DNA of 64,000 nucleotides from Bacillota bacterium (lineage in GTDB: Bacteria > Bacillota > Clostridia > Acetivibrionales > DTU013): the NCBI GenBank assembly GCA_023418915.1, contig JAEZYU010000027.1, positions 31,640 through 95,639 on the forward strand. Reading direction: 5' to 3'. A program made the position numbers and the translations under genes. Below the pieces are notes generated by a model. The model worked only from the letters and a program-made list of their open reading frames with translations, did not search any database and was not told the origin of the DNA. Below are positions 35,384-44,054 of this stretch, one piece after another (position 1 is the first letter of the stretch; each line of letters starts with the position of its first letter).

Positions 35384-35423
35384 AAAATTTATAAACAAGT
35401 TCTGATTACAGTGTTACTCACCT

Positions 35424-35452
35424 ATTATACTCAATTCCGTATTTCTTATCAA
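35424..35452 (-). promoter_or_regulatory. Promoter of SRP RNA
   Basis: On the minus strand TTGATA (35447-35452) and TATAAT (35424-35429) are 17 bases apart, giving a start near 35416. That is about 30 bases before the mature 5' end, so the precursor would need 5' trimming. Confidence 0.65.
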
Positions 35453-35749
35453 TACATTTGGCGATATGGCAGCAAGTATTTTATACCAGTGCCTGTTTTA
35501 TGCAGTATTGAAGGGTGCAAGGTACTATTTGATGCAACTTCTGACTCGTTAAGTGACGACAGATTCCGGTTTGCACCTCTTTTTCAGAAATGCGGTGTAT
35601 TTTGGACAATTCAGATGTTTATCCCCAAAAACAGACAAAAAAATAAAGCACTTGATAAATATTAATAAATAATTCCGAATAATATAAGTGCTTTACCAAA
35701 TCAAATAATTTAAAATCAGCCATAGTCTATATTAAAAGGAGGAACAAAA

Positions 35750-35826
35750 ATGAAAAATTAGTATTATTGGCTGTGGCAATTATATTGTACCATGATTTGC
35801 TAAGAAAATATATTAAATTTCTGTAA
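35750..35826 (+). pseudogene. Frameshifted microprotein gene with intact ribosome binding site
   Basis: AAAAGGAGGAACAAAA precedes ATG 35750, but the frame stops after three codons (ATG AAA AAT TAG). Shifting by one base gives a perfect small membrane peptide, LVLLAVAIILYHDLLRKYIKFL, to a TAA at 35824-35826. One missing A would restore it. It overlaps the 3' end of the minus-strand RMD1-like gene. It may be a pseudogene, a slippage-dependent gene on the A run, or an old type I toxin. The rest of the 416-base gap (35384-35749) contains only the SRP promoter. Confidence 0.5.
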
Positions 35827-36693
35827 CAAATTCGTAAAAATCAACTGTATGAAGCTTTCAACATCAATTTGCGCAAGGACTTCTTCCAGAATACGGAACA
35901 AAGGGAACAACAGCAGAAGAAATATCTCAAAAACCAGCAGCCTGTTTTCCTGCCGCCTGTATCTGATAGAAGTATATGATCGGACAATGCTCCTGAGCTC
36001 AGCAGCTTTTTTTTCCAGAATATCATATCTGTCCTCGAGTTCATAGTATTCTGACAATTTATCATATACATATCTGAGCATGAGACTTCGGCCGACCCTT
36101 GCAGGCCTGTCGAATATTCTGATTCCGGCTGCGCTCTCTTTCTCGAACCTTATTATACGTGCCATTGTTGCAGTAAACTTGCGCGTTTCCGTATTCAGGA
36201 TTCCTCTTTGGAACTTGTCAAGGTAGCTGTCGGCTTCATGGAGAAGTATGTCGATATCCGACTCCTGCTTTGACAGTGCAGTGGATTTTGCCAATATGAA
36301 AGCAATAGTATATGACGTATCTTCGCTTAGCTGGAAGGCTTCAGTACTTTCTTTCCATAGATGAGCTGATCCTTTTTCATTAATGCCAATATGATGAATC
36401 TCTCTGTACCTTGTAAGCATTTTGTAATCAGGTTCGCCAATGACAAACTGCAGGCTGTCAAAAAAACTGCCTGTTTCATCGATTTCCATGCCTTCGAAGA
36501 CAATACAGCCAAAACTGAATGCATATACCTTCTTTCTGTGCATTTTATACTTGTAGATTTGCTCCAATTGTGGACTCTCAAATATGATACATCTATCCCT
36601 GCTTTCGGGATTTGACAGACCAAAATAAGATGCTGTTTTTTTCAGATCGATGGCTGAGTATAGTTTGAAGCTGATAAATTGCTTATTATTCAT
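35800..36693 (-). CDS. RMD1/DUF155 family membrane protein, copy 1
   Basis: 297 residues from ATG 36693 (GGAGAGAG upstream). The family core (KVYAFSFGCIVFEGM, SYTIAFILAKSTALSKQE, LDKFQRGIL and the long coiled-coil end RYDILEKKAAELRSI) is followed by a C-terminal membrane segment LLVFEIFLLLLFPLFRIL. Eukaryotic Rmd1 proteins work at mitochondrial or spore membranes; the bacterial function is not known. It is about 30% alike to the neighbouring gene by eye, so the pair is a tandem duplication. Confidence 0.88.
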   Translation of the reverse strand: MNNKQFISFKLYSAIDLKKTASYFGLSNPESRDRCIIFESPQLEQIYKYKMHRKKVYAFSFGCIVFEGMEIDETGSFFDSLQFVIGEPDYKMLTRYREIHHIGINEKGSAHLWKESTEAFQLSEDTSYTIAFILAKSTALSKQESDIDILLHEADSYLDKFQRGILNTETRKFTATMARIIRFEKESAAGIRIFDRPARVGRSLMLRYVYDKLSEYYELEDRYDILEKKAAELRSIVRSYTSIRYRRQENRLLVFEIFLLLLFPLFRILEEVLAQIDVESFIQLIFTNLLQKFNIFS

Positions 36694-36820
36694 ATTACTC
36701 TCTCCGATTAGCGTACTGGCGATCCGCCTCTTAATTGAGGCTGGGCTTCCGGATCAGGTAAAAGCTTAACTTAACCGATGTGGGGAATTGCATCCCTGCT
36801 GTTTTCCTCATAATCTGCTG

Positions 36821-37645
36821 TTACAGTACAAGGTCCAGAACCATCAGTACAACTTCAACGACGATCAGCAGTACTATCACCCACTCGACAAAAAGTCCTC
36901 TGATCGAATGGCTTATTGAAGAGAAGCCATTTATTATGTTGTTCATTATGTCAGCCTTTTTTGTCAAAATTACATATCTGTCGTTTAGTTCAAAGAAGTC
37001 GGACATCTTTTCATAGAATAATGATGCATCGCTATTGCTCCAGGTAATATCAGGTTTATCGAGGATCATAATATAGCTGACTGTGTTGTACTGGTGCCTT
37101 ATCACCCGGGCTGTAGTTCGTGCCAGAGCTCTGTTACCTAAATGGAGCTGACCGTGTTCCAGGCGGTCTATCATTGTCTCGAGTCTGTCGAAAATTTTGC
37201 CGAGTTCGTACTCGTTTTTTTCCATAGCGACTGATTTTGCTATGACTATCGCTGCCAACTCGGTATAGAAAAACTCATGCTTTGGTACTACTGCAAATGC
37301 ATCGGTGATCTTCAGCTGTCCGTCGGGTTCTGCCCTTATTTCATACTCATCGGTATAGGTGCGCCATTTTTCGAGATCCAGTTCAGGCTCGAAGTTCTTG
37401 ATATATTTCAATAATGCTGGCATTTCGCTTTCAGGCACGTTGACCAGCACGATACAACCATATGAGAAGACAAACACCCTCTTGTCATCCTCAAATACTT
37501 TACTCAGTATTTCCTGTAGATGTTTGTGGCTTAGTATAAGCGGCTCCTCCCATGTGTATTTTTTTGGTATACCACAGCTGACTGCGATTTTATTCAGATC
37601 GATCTCATTTAGCACTGCAAATGCCTTGAATTCGAGATGCTTCAT
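36821..37645 (-). CDS. RMD1/DUF155 family membrane protein, copy 2
   Basis: 274 residues from ATG 37645 with AGGAGGAG. It has the same order as its neighbour: an N-terminal SH3/OB-like part, VFVFSYGCIVLVNVPE, VIAKSVAMEKNEYELGKI, RLEHGQLHLGNRAL and RYVILTKKADIMNNII, then a C-terminal helix VEWVIVLLIVVEVVLMVLDLVL. The 127-base gap to copy 1 contains no clear promoter, so the two may be co-transcribed. Dispersed element copy E lies just upstream of its ribosome binding site. Confidence 0.88.
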   Translation of the reverse strand: MKHLEFKAFAVLNEIDLNKIAVSCGIPKKYTWEEPLILSHKHLQEILSKVFEDDKRVFVFSYGCIVLVNVPESEMPALLKYIKNFEPELDLEKWRTYTDEYEIRAEPDGQLKITDAFAVVPKHEFFYTELAAIVIAKSVAMEKNEYELGKIFDRLETMIDRLEHGQLHLGNRALARTTARVIRHQYNTVSYIMILDKPDITWSNSDASLFYEKMSDFFELNDRYVILTKKADIMNNIINGFSSISHSIRGLFVEWVIVLLIVVEVVLMVLDLVL

Positions 37646-37676
37646 ATACTCCTCCTAAAATATGTATTACAGAACT

Positions 37677-37857
37677 ATTATAGCGCATCTTTTTAAGAAA
37701 CTTTTCGCTTTCAGAAAACTTTCTCATCGTTATTCATTCCAATGAGGCTGGTAACCAGAAAGGCTTGCCGGCCGCCCATGTACACAGACAGGAGATATAC
37801 TCACCGCTTTGTTACGTCACATTGTTATATGTCGCAGGACTATCTGACATAACCCTC
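37677..37857 (-). repeat. Dispersed palindromic element, copy E (minus orientation)
   Basis: Read on the minus strand it contains GCGGTGAGTATATCTCC, GGCAAGCCTTTC, ACCAGCCTCATTG, GAGAAAGTTTTCTGAAAGCG and ends AGATGCGCTATAATAG, matching copy B block by block. It is more diverged than B and C. Like copies C and D it lies immediately upstream of a gene start. Confidence 0.5.
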
Positions 37858-38055
37858 AGAAATGGACGCGTTCGGTTGAAATATCATCCATTATTATGAT
37901 ATATTATACACAATATGCAATATTCAATAGCAATGACGATTTATTTTCTGTCATCAGCGCTAGACTCTTTTTTTGCAGCCGAAGGATGGACTATAGGAAG
38001 AAATATTGAGTATCTCCGGCAATCCATGTGTACAGCAATAGGAGGGAATTCCATA

Positions 38056-38094
38056 TGTTCTTGTCGAATCATTTATACATAACGAGGCGATAGA
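38056..38094 (+). CDS. 12-codon leader-like ORF ending inside repeat copy C
   Basis: AGGAGGG at 38041-38047 stands eight bases before ATG 38056. The frame encodes MFLSNHLYITRR and stops at 38094, in the left end of element copy C. A strong ribosome binding site for so short a frame suggests a leader peptide for galU or a gene start cut by insertion of the element. Confidence 0.3.
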
Positions 38095-38244
38095 TATTTC
38101 CTACTTCATAAGTGGCGGACACCGATTTGCCTGACAGGCGGCGAGTATATCTCCCGTCTCGTTGAAACATAGTTGTATCACAAAATATCCGGTGGATATT
38201 TTATGACTTGGTAAGAAAATTTTCTTTGAACCAAAGTGTTATAA
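38079..38244 (+). repeat. Dispersed palindromic element, copy C (upstream of galU)
   Basis: It begins CATAACGAGGCGATAGATAT and ends GAACCAAAGTGTTATAA. It shares ATATCTCCCG, CTCGTTGAAACA and GGTAAGAAAATTTTCTTTGAA with copies A and B; an AAAATATCCGGTGGATATTTT hairpin replaces part of the middle. It ends 13 bases before the galU start codon, so it forms most of the galU 5' region. Confidence 0.65.
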
Positions 38245-38257
38245 GGGAGAGATAGAA

Positions 38258-39127
38258 TTGAAAATACGCAAAGCCGTTATACCAGCAGCTGGGATGGGTA
38301 CCAGATTTCTGCCTGCAACAAAGGCACAGCCTAAGGAGATGCTTCCTATAGTCGATAAGCCTACTATCCAGTATATCATTGAAGAGGCTGTGGCATCAGG
38401 AATAGAGGACATATTGATCGTAACGGGACGAGGGAAGAGAGCTATAGAGGATCATTTTGACAAATCCTATGAATTGGAGGATATGCTGAAGCGAAAAGGT
38501 GAGGAGGAACTGCTGTCTCTTGTACAGGATATATCAAATCTGGCCAATGTGAATTACATCAGGCAGAAGGAGCCTAGAGGTCTGGGGCACGCTATATACT
38601 GCGCCAGGTCATTCATCGACAATGAGCCGTTTGCGGTACTGCTGGGGGATGATATTGTAGATTCTGAAGTACCCTGCCTGAAGCAGTTGATAAGTGTTTT
38701 TGAACAATATAACACCACTATACTGGGAGTACAGCACGTGCCGGATTCGGATGTCTCCAAATACGGAATCATTAAGTGCTCGGAGATAGGGGAGAGGGTA
38801 TTCAGAGTCGAGGATATGGTGGAGAAACCGGATAGCGATAAGGCTCCATCCAATGTAGCCATACTTGGGCGATATATTATTACTCCGGAGATATTTTACT
38901 ATCTTGAAACAGCAACACCTGGTAAGGGCGGAGAGATACAGCTGACGGATGCTCTGAGAGCACTGCTTTCATCCAGCTCTGTATATGCCTATGACTTTAT
39001 AGGAAAACGTTATGATGTCGGTAATAAGCTTGGGTTTCTTGAAGCTACTGTTGAATTTGCGCTGAAGCGGGATGAGCTGAGAGATGAGTTTTCATCGTAC
39101 CTGAAGGACAAGGTCAAGTTGTTGTGA
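38258..39127 (+). CDS. galU: UTP-glucose-1-phosphate uridylyltransferase
   Basis: 289 residues from TTG 38258 (GGGAGAG upstream). Signatures: PAAGMGTRFLPATKAQPKEMLPI, VDKPTIQYI, QKEPRGLGHAI, LLGDDIV and the sugar-binding VEKP region. It makes UDP-glucose for wall glycolipids, teichoic acids and exopolysaccharide. It appears monocistronic. Confidence 0.97.
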   Translation: MKIRKAVIPAAGMGTRFLPATKAQPKEMLPIVDKPTIQYIIEEAVASGIEDILIVTGRGKRAIEDHFDKSYELEDMLKRKGEEELLSLVQDISNLANVNYIRQKEPRGLGHAIYCARSFIDNEPFAVLLGDDIVDSEVPCLKQLISVFEQYNTTILGVQHVPDSDVSKYGIIKCSEIGERVFRVEDMVEKPDSDKAPSNVAILGRYIITPEIFYYLETATPGKGGEIQLTDALRALLSSSSVYAYDFIGKRYDVGNKLGFLEATVEFALKRDELRDEFSSYLKDKVKLL

Positions 39128-39230
39128 CAAAACTGATACACCATCTGCAACAGACACATCCTGAAAATGTGATTTTTGAGAGGTGCTGAAGGGCTGTTTT
39201 GATGAATATTAGAGTGTACATTTTGTAAAT

Positions 39231-39258
39231 AATACCTGTAAAAAGAATTACAGGTATT
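39231..39258 (+). promoter_or_regulatory. 10-bp inverted repeat just upstream of the Gly-Asp-Ser repeat protein gene
   Basis: AATACCTGTA (39231-39240) and TACAGGTATT (39249-39258) flank an eight-base loop and end four bases before ATG 39263. No Shine-Dalgarno sequence is visible, so the hairpin may control translation or be an operator. Confidence 0.4.
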
Positions 39259-39262
39259 ATTT

Positions 39263-39871
39263 ATGAGAAATTTCCGGTATCATGTCAAACTGCTGTCGGT
39301 AATCTTTGTATTTATGTTTGCGGTGAATGCTGCGATAATGCACTTCTGTTTTGATGTCCATTTTTCTGACCTATCAGGCTTTATCATAGGACCGTTGGGC
39401 TTCACTGCAGGGGACAGTTCTATCGCAGGGGACAGTTCTGCCACAGGAGACGGTTCTGCCGTAGGGGACAGTTCTGCCGTAGGGGACAGTTCTGCCGTAG
39501 GGGGCAGTTCTATCGCAGGGGACAGTTCTGCCGCAGGGGACAGTTCTATCGCAGGGGACGGTTCTGCCACAGGGGACGGTTCTGCCGTAGGGGACAGCAG
39601 CGCTGTTGGCAGTTTTATTGAGATAGCCGGTATTATTGATGTAATGAACAAACTCAGTTTTATGGATAAAATCACGTTAACAGGCATTATGACCAGAATA
39701 GGAAGTGATAGTCTCAAAAAAATATATAATATTATAGAAGACGGTATCACTTCAGATGAAATCCATGACATAAAAAAGCAGGCACAAGATTACCTGAATC
39801 CGTCCGACATAGAAAAACTGGAGGATATATTTTTGAGAAACAGGCATTTATATACGGATGCAGGGAAGTGA
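39263..39871 (+). CDS. Membrane-anchored or exported protein with Gly-Asp-Ser-Ser hexapeptide repeats
   Basis: 202 residues. An N-terminal hydrophobic segment (LLSVIFVFMFAVNAAIM) serves as signal or anchor. Residues 50-113 are about eleven copies of a six-residue unit GDSSAV/GDSSIA/GDGSAT. The C-terminal 85 residues form a helical domain (IDVMNKLSFMDKITLTGIM, YLNPSDIEKLEDIFL) of a type seen as a small conserved domain in Firmicute hypothetical proteins. I do not recognise the function. It lacks a ribosome binding site. Confidence 0.7.
   Translation: MRNFRYHVKLLSVIFVFMFAVNAAIMHFCFDVHFSDLSGFIIGPLGFTAGDSSIAGDSSATGDGSAVGDSSAVGDSSAVGGSSIAGDSSAAGDSSIAGDGSATGDGSAVGDSSAVGSFIEIAGIIDVMNKLSFMDKITLTGIMTRIGSDSLKKIYNIIEDGITSDEIHDIKKQAQDYLNPSDIEKLEDIFLRNRHLYTDAGK
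39409..39602 (+). repeat. 18-bp tandem repeat inside a coding region
   Basis: About eleven units of GGGGACAGTTCTGCCGTA and close variants. The unit length is a multiple of three, so copy number can change without a frameshift. Confidence 0.85.
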
Positions 39872-39889
39872 ACTCAATCCACTTCCCTG
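39861..39889. terminator. Hairpin overlapping both convergent stop codons
   Basis: CAGGGAAGTG (39861-39870) pairs perfectly with CACTTCCCTG (39880-39889). The loop contains the stop codons of the repeat protein and the DUF362 gene. No long T run follows. Confidence 0.45.
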
Positions 39890-40956
39890 ATGTTATATTC
39901 CATGGTGCCAAGGCCGATTTTCTCCAATTCTCTCAGTTGGACAAAGGGATCTTTGCCATGAAGTCTTTCAAACAGGTGACCCGTATCCCCCAACTCATGC
40001 CCCTTCGGCACGCCTGCAGGAATCAGGTTTTCGGCTTTGATGGCATCCAGACAAGCTTTTTCAATGGCTACGATATCACTGGAAGCCATAACTCCTATAT
40101 CAGGTACAAGAGAGGGTGTCGTCAGCCCCCAGCAATCGCACAGTGCAGTAATATTGATAAGAAAGTTTATGTAGAATACATTGCCGGGATCGAATGATTT
40201 CAGTACTTCGTTCGTACAAAGTGCCATTCCCTTCTGGAAGTCGGCATAGCGGTTATCAAGCATTTTCATTGCTGAAACAGGGCATACCTTTACGCAATGC
40301 TGACATAGTGTACAATGGTGATAATTGACCTTATATCTTCCATCCTCATCGAATTTATTGGCATAATGGTTGCAGCTGTTGACGCAGAGCTCACAGTGGG
40401 TACACAGGTCCTCATCCCATTCTATGCCGCCCTCAAGGCCGTGTATCTGCTGACGGGTCCTGTCGGTGACACAGCCCATTGCTATGTTCTTGCAGGCACC
40501 GCCGTATCCGCATGTTCCGTGACCTTTTACATGCGAAAGGTCTATCATTACTTCGGCATCATGTATGTTGCCTGCGATATCGACATTTTTAAAGCCTTTA
40601 AAGTCAATATACCTTTCATAGTAGTATTTGCCGGTAACACCTGCAGCTTCAACTATCGGTGCACCAAGATAATCTTCACTGTAGCCGCGCGGTTTTGCTT
40701 CGGAGACGATCTGATCTGTTATATAGACCTTTGCACCGTAACTCTTAAGCTTGTCCACAAGTATTTTCACAAATAACGGTGGAATTGTAGAATAACCGAT
40801 AAATCTTCCCAAGTGCATTTTGACTGCAGTCCACTTACCATTGACCACTTCCTGCATACCCATCCTGTCGATAAGCCGCCCAAATTTAGCCGGCAGCGTG
40901 ACATCGGAATCATACTTGTCATACTCTACGGATGAAAATAATATTTCTGCTGACAT
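39874..40956 (-). CDS. DUF362 protein with two [4Fe-4S] ferredoxin motifs
   Basis: 360 residues from ATG 40956 (GAGGAGG upstream). The DUF362 core (VKMHLGRFIGYSTIPP, DLSHVKGHGTCGYGGACKN) is followed by two cluster-binding motifs, CTHCELCVNSC and CTLCQHCVKVCP, near residues 185-230. It is a cytosolic iron-sulfur protein of unknown substrate, common in anaerobes. It is preceded by a 10-bp inverted repeat that may be an operator. Confidence 0.88.
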   Translation of the reverse strand: MSAEILFSSVEYDKYDSDVTLPAKFGRLIDRMGMQEVVNGKWTAVKMHLGRFIGYSTIPPLFVKILVDKLKSYGAKVYITDQIVSEAKPRGYSEDYLGAPIVEAAGVTGKYYYERYIDFKGFKNVDIAGNIHDAEVMIDLSHVKGHGTCGYGGACKNIAMGCVTDRTRQQIHGLEGGIEWDEDLCTHCELCVNSCNHYANKFDEDGRYKVNYHHCTLCQHCVKVCPVSAMKMLDNRYADFQKGMALCTNEVLKSFDPGNVFYINFLINITALCDCWGLTTPSLVPDIGVMASSDIVAIEKACLDAIKAENLIPAGVPKGHELGDTGHLFERLHGKDPFVQLRELEKIGLGTMEYNIREVD

Positions 40957-40999
40957 GTTATACGTGAGCCTCCTCTATCCATATTTGATATATAGCAGG

Positions 41000-41027
41000 A
41001 TGCAAAAAGGGTATACTCTTTTTGCAT
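41000..41027 (-). promoter_or_regulatory. Perfect 10-bp inverted repeat upstream of the DUF362 gene
   Basis: ATGCAAAAAG (41000-41009) and CTTTTTGCAT (41018-41027) around an eight-base centre, 44 bases upstream of the start codon. It is a candidate operator; a terminator for the preceding gene is less likely as no T run follows. Confidence 0.4.
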
Positions 41028-41124
41028 ACGCTAAAAGTATTACCCATTTTGCACCCGGTTTCAATAATTTTTTATTTTTGATCACAAATTTTTTGAATTA
41101 TGATCGTAACACATCAACTGAGTG

Positions 41125-44043
41125 TTAAGATTCAATCGGTTTGTATACGTATGTTACCGATGATCCTTTCACAGTGACAAGGACATATTGTGCATTGGCT
41201 GTGTCTTTAGACTTAATGTCCGTGACTTCATATCCGGCAGTCTCAAAGTATCTGACGCCGTTTTCCGGTGTGCATTTATTTTCACCGCCTTTATAGAATA
41301 CGCACACATTTTTCAACGTATCATATCTGTAATCCTTCAATATTTCTTTGAACAGCTCCATCTCCAGCTTGTCTGTAAATGTTTCCGGTGAACCCTCCAT
41401 AAAGATGAATACGTTGCTGCCTTTGAAAGAGTTCAAATCCTTTAGAAATTTGTCCCATTGTTCCGGATCGCTGAGCCTCAGGCTATTCTTTCTCGTGTCA
41501 AGCTTGATGAATCTGCTGTTTTTGAAGTCGGTGACGGAGTATTTATAGTCTGCTTCCTTGGTGCTCTTCAGATCTACTGTGTGAGTGGCCACAACAGGCT
41601 TCTTTTTGACATTGCCTGTGATAGTTTCGTGAGAACCGCTGCCGACTATAGCCCCGATCTCAAGATATTTAGTGATCTTATCTGCGAATACATTGACCAA
41701 CCTTTTTTCGATATCATTCCCAGGAGTTCTTGACTGTCCCATGACACCGAAACGGAAGGAATCGGCGGTTACCTTTGAAAAATTTACGGCTTTGTTCGCT
41801 TCGTCAACAAATTTGGTATCCTTAGGTATTTCTATCCCATCGAGTGTAGGGTACCCGTTGGATATCAGTGACAGATCGTCAAAATACAGGCAGCCGGCAT
41901 CCATATCGGGATTGACCTGTACGGTATAGAGTCTGGAAATCCTTGCAGGCTTTTTGATATGATCAACAGATGCCTCTGTTTGTTTCCAGCCAACCCAATC
42001 CAGTGATTTAGACAGATCCACAACCTGTTTCTTTCCGTCGGCATCAATCAGCTCGGCACGCAGCCAGCCTGAGTTTTCATGATCGTTATATACCTGAAGC
42101 CCTATTTTATATGTATCGTCTTCAAGCTCATAGCCGGTTTCCGGAAGCACCATATATGCCGCACGAGATACGTCCGTATTAGTGGTAAAATCATACTCCA
42201 GCTTACCGGATGTGCTTCCCGAAATTTTCTGATCATAGGATATCGAATACAGACCAGCTATCGAACTCGGGTACGATTGGAAGGATCCATTGAGATCCTC
42301 GAATTCATCTGTCACTGTTTTTGTTTCTGACGATATAGTAACGGGAATGTAAGCATGTGCATCACCAAAGGATGCATCTATATAGGCGGCTCCTTTTTTT
42401 GCTGCAGTGAATACACCGTTTTCAAATTTTCCTATATTACTGCTGATTTCCCATTTGAGATCAGCAGGCTCTATTGATGCTGTGTACCCTCTTGGATTGA
42501 CGCCTGTTATGGTGAAGGATTGTGTCTTTCCTATCGGCATGTTGATATTTTTTTTATCCAGTTCAATAGCTACAGGCTTTGACAGCACGCTTAAGCTTTT
42601 TGAGGCTGTTATTTTGCCGACACTTGCCTTAACAACGCCCTCACCATATGTACTCGGCCGGAACACATTACCGTTGAATTCTCCCTTGATCCCTGAGATG
42701 CTCCACTTAACCTCCGCAGGGTCGACGTCAACAGGATTGCCGAATTTATCGTAGCCTCTTACAGTAAATGACCTGGTAGCATGGGTAAACATGTAGCGAT
42801 CATTTGTTTCAACTATTAGCCCGGCAAGAGGTGATATAGGAGCTGATGTGAAAACTCCGACAGCATTTATGACAGTTCTGGTAACACCGTCTGAGGGGTT
42901 GTTCATTACCTTTGCGTCGCTTTCTCCCAATGGTCTGGCAACCATTGTCGTGGAGCCGCCTCCGTCCATGTTGACAGCATTGTGAGCGCCGATGCTCTGC
43001 ATGAACAGAGCCATATCATTCAATGTTAGCCCTATGCTTGCTGTCTGTCTTCCGTCAACAGTAACCATATACATTGTCTTGCCATCCTTTGAAAACCCGA
43101 GGGCTGTTTTGGGGCTTTTTACCATTATGTCAGATGCAGCAAAGGAGAATTTGGATGGGATCACACCATTGTCGACCAGTATTGCACTGGCTGAGACCGA
43201 CATTTTGACATCCTTCCAGTCGGGTGTGGTCACAATACTCATATCAACACTGTCTCCGATCGTGAAGGAGCTGCCGAGTTTCCTAGCTCCTTCTTTGCCT
43301 GTTACGACCACGAAGCCGTTCTCGGGGATAGGTATCGCAGGCTGGCCTGTGATGAGATGTGTTACTTCTCCATCCTTGACAACCATCTGGAACAGATCGG
43401 GCATTGCTTCTGTAGCACCGTATGCTTTATTGCCCCATTTTTTATCATATACATATATGTCTGTAGATCCATTACGTATTGCTTTGTTATAGTGGTGGAA
43501 TGGAACTGATACTCCGCCTTTTGATGTAAGGGCCATATCGGCTTTCCAGAAATCCAAGACAGGTTTGTTGCTGTTTGTAATCGACAGAGAAGCCATAGAG
43601 TCGCTGTATCGATTTATATTATCTGATGCGCACTGTATATCAGAGGATTCCACAATGACTCCGACAGGATAACCGACACCAGTGCCGGCCGGTGTGAAAA
43701 AGCTGCCGTTTACAGCGGCGATCGCATCTCTCTGATTTGCCATTTTTGTGGTTGAAGCCCTTTTTGAAAATGCTTCGATATCTGTAAGCGTGTCTACGCT
43801 TAGATACTTATTTGATAAATCGACTTTTAGGACATGTATATTATACCATCCGTCTCTGGTAAATCTGATTACGTTGTCCAGAATAACACCCTGTGTGATA
43901 GGCTGCGATGTGATTTCCTCATGGATCACATTCACTGAAGTGGGATCAGCTGCATATGTTTGATCTGCAGTGAAGGGTGCGAATACAAGAGCAGCAGCTA
44001 CAGCAGCAGCAATGTACTTGCTTTTTCCTTTGTTATTTAACAT
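41125..44043 (-). CDS. Secreted phosphodiester glycosidase (NAGPA domain) with Ig-like domains
   Basis: 972 residues from ATG 44043 (GGAGGTC upstream). A signal peptide (YIAAAVAAALVFAPF, YAADP) is followed by an NAGPA/exopolysaccharide-type domain around residues 40-400, with DAIAAVNGSFFTP and the conserved AVNMDGGGSTTMV. Then come Big-2 style repeats (VDPAEVKWSISGIKGEF, IEPADLKWEISSNIGKF), a carbohydrate-binding-like beta domain (YKIGLQVYNDHENSGW) and a metallophosphatase-like C-terminal region (RFGVMGQSRT, NVFIFMEGSPE). It likely trims phosphodiester-linked glycans at the cell surface. Confidence 0.85.
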   Translation of the reverse strand: MLNNKGKSKYIAAAVAAALVFAPFTADQTYAADPTSVNVIHEEITSQPITQGVILDNVIRFTRDGWYNIHVLKVDLSNKYLSVDTLTDIEAFSKRASTTKMANQRDAIAAVNGSFFTPAGTGVGYPVGVIVESSDIQCASDNINRYSDSMASLSITNSNKPVLDFWKADMALTSKGGVSVPFHHYNKAIRNGSTDIYVYDKKWGNKAYGATEAMPDLFQMVVKDGEVTHLITGQPAIPIPENGFVVVTGKEGARKLGSSFTIGDSVDMSIVTTPDWKDVKMSVSASAILVDNGVIPSKFSFAASDIMVKSPKTALGFSKDGKTMYMVTVDGRQTASIGLTLNDMALFMQSIGAHNAVNMDGGGSTTMVARPLGESDAKVMNNPSDGVTRTVINAVGVFTSAPISPLAGLIVETNDRYMFTHATRSFTVRGYDKFGNPVDVDPAEVKWSISGIKGEFNGNVFRPSTYGEGVVKASVGKITASKSLSVLSKPVAIELDKKNINMPIGKTQSFTITGVNPRGYTASIEPADLKWEISSNIGKFENGVFTAAKKGAAYIDASFGDAHAYIPVTISSETKTVTDEFEDLNGSFQSYPSSIAGLYSISYDQKISGSTSGKLEYDFTTNTDVSRAAYMVLPETGYELEDDTYKIGLQVYNDHENSGWLRAELIDADGKKQVVDLSKSLDWVGWKQTEASVDHIKKPARISRLYTVQVNPDMDAGCLYFDDLSLISNGYPTLDGIEIPKDTKFVDEANKAVNFSKVTADSFRFGVMGQSRTPGNDIEKRLVNVFADKITKYLEIGAIVGSGSHETITGNVKKKPVVATHTVDLKSTKEADYKYSVTDFKNSRFIKLDTRKNSLRLSDPEQWDKFLKDLNSFKGSNVFIFMEGSPETFTDKLEMELFKEILKDYRYDTLKNVCVFYKGGENKCTPENGVRYFETAGYEVTDIKSKDTANAQYVLVTVKGSSVTYVYKPIES

Positions 44044-44054
44044 TTTGACCTCCG

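Noticed and set aside
35279..35665. 128-codon plus-strand frame
   Set aside because: It overlaps the SRP RNA gene on the opposite strand and lacks a ribosome binding site.
39409..39602. Regular 18-bp repeats as a CRISPR array
   Set aside because: Units are contiguous without spacers and code in frame for a hexapeptide.
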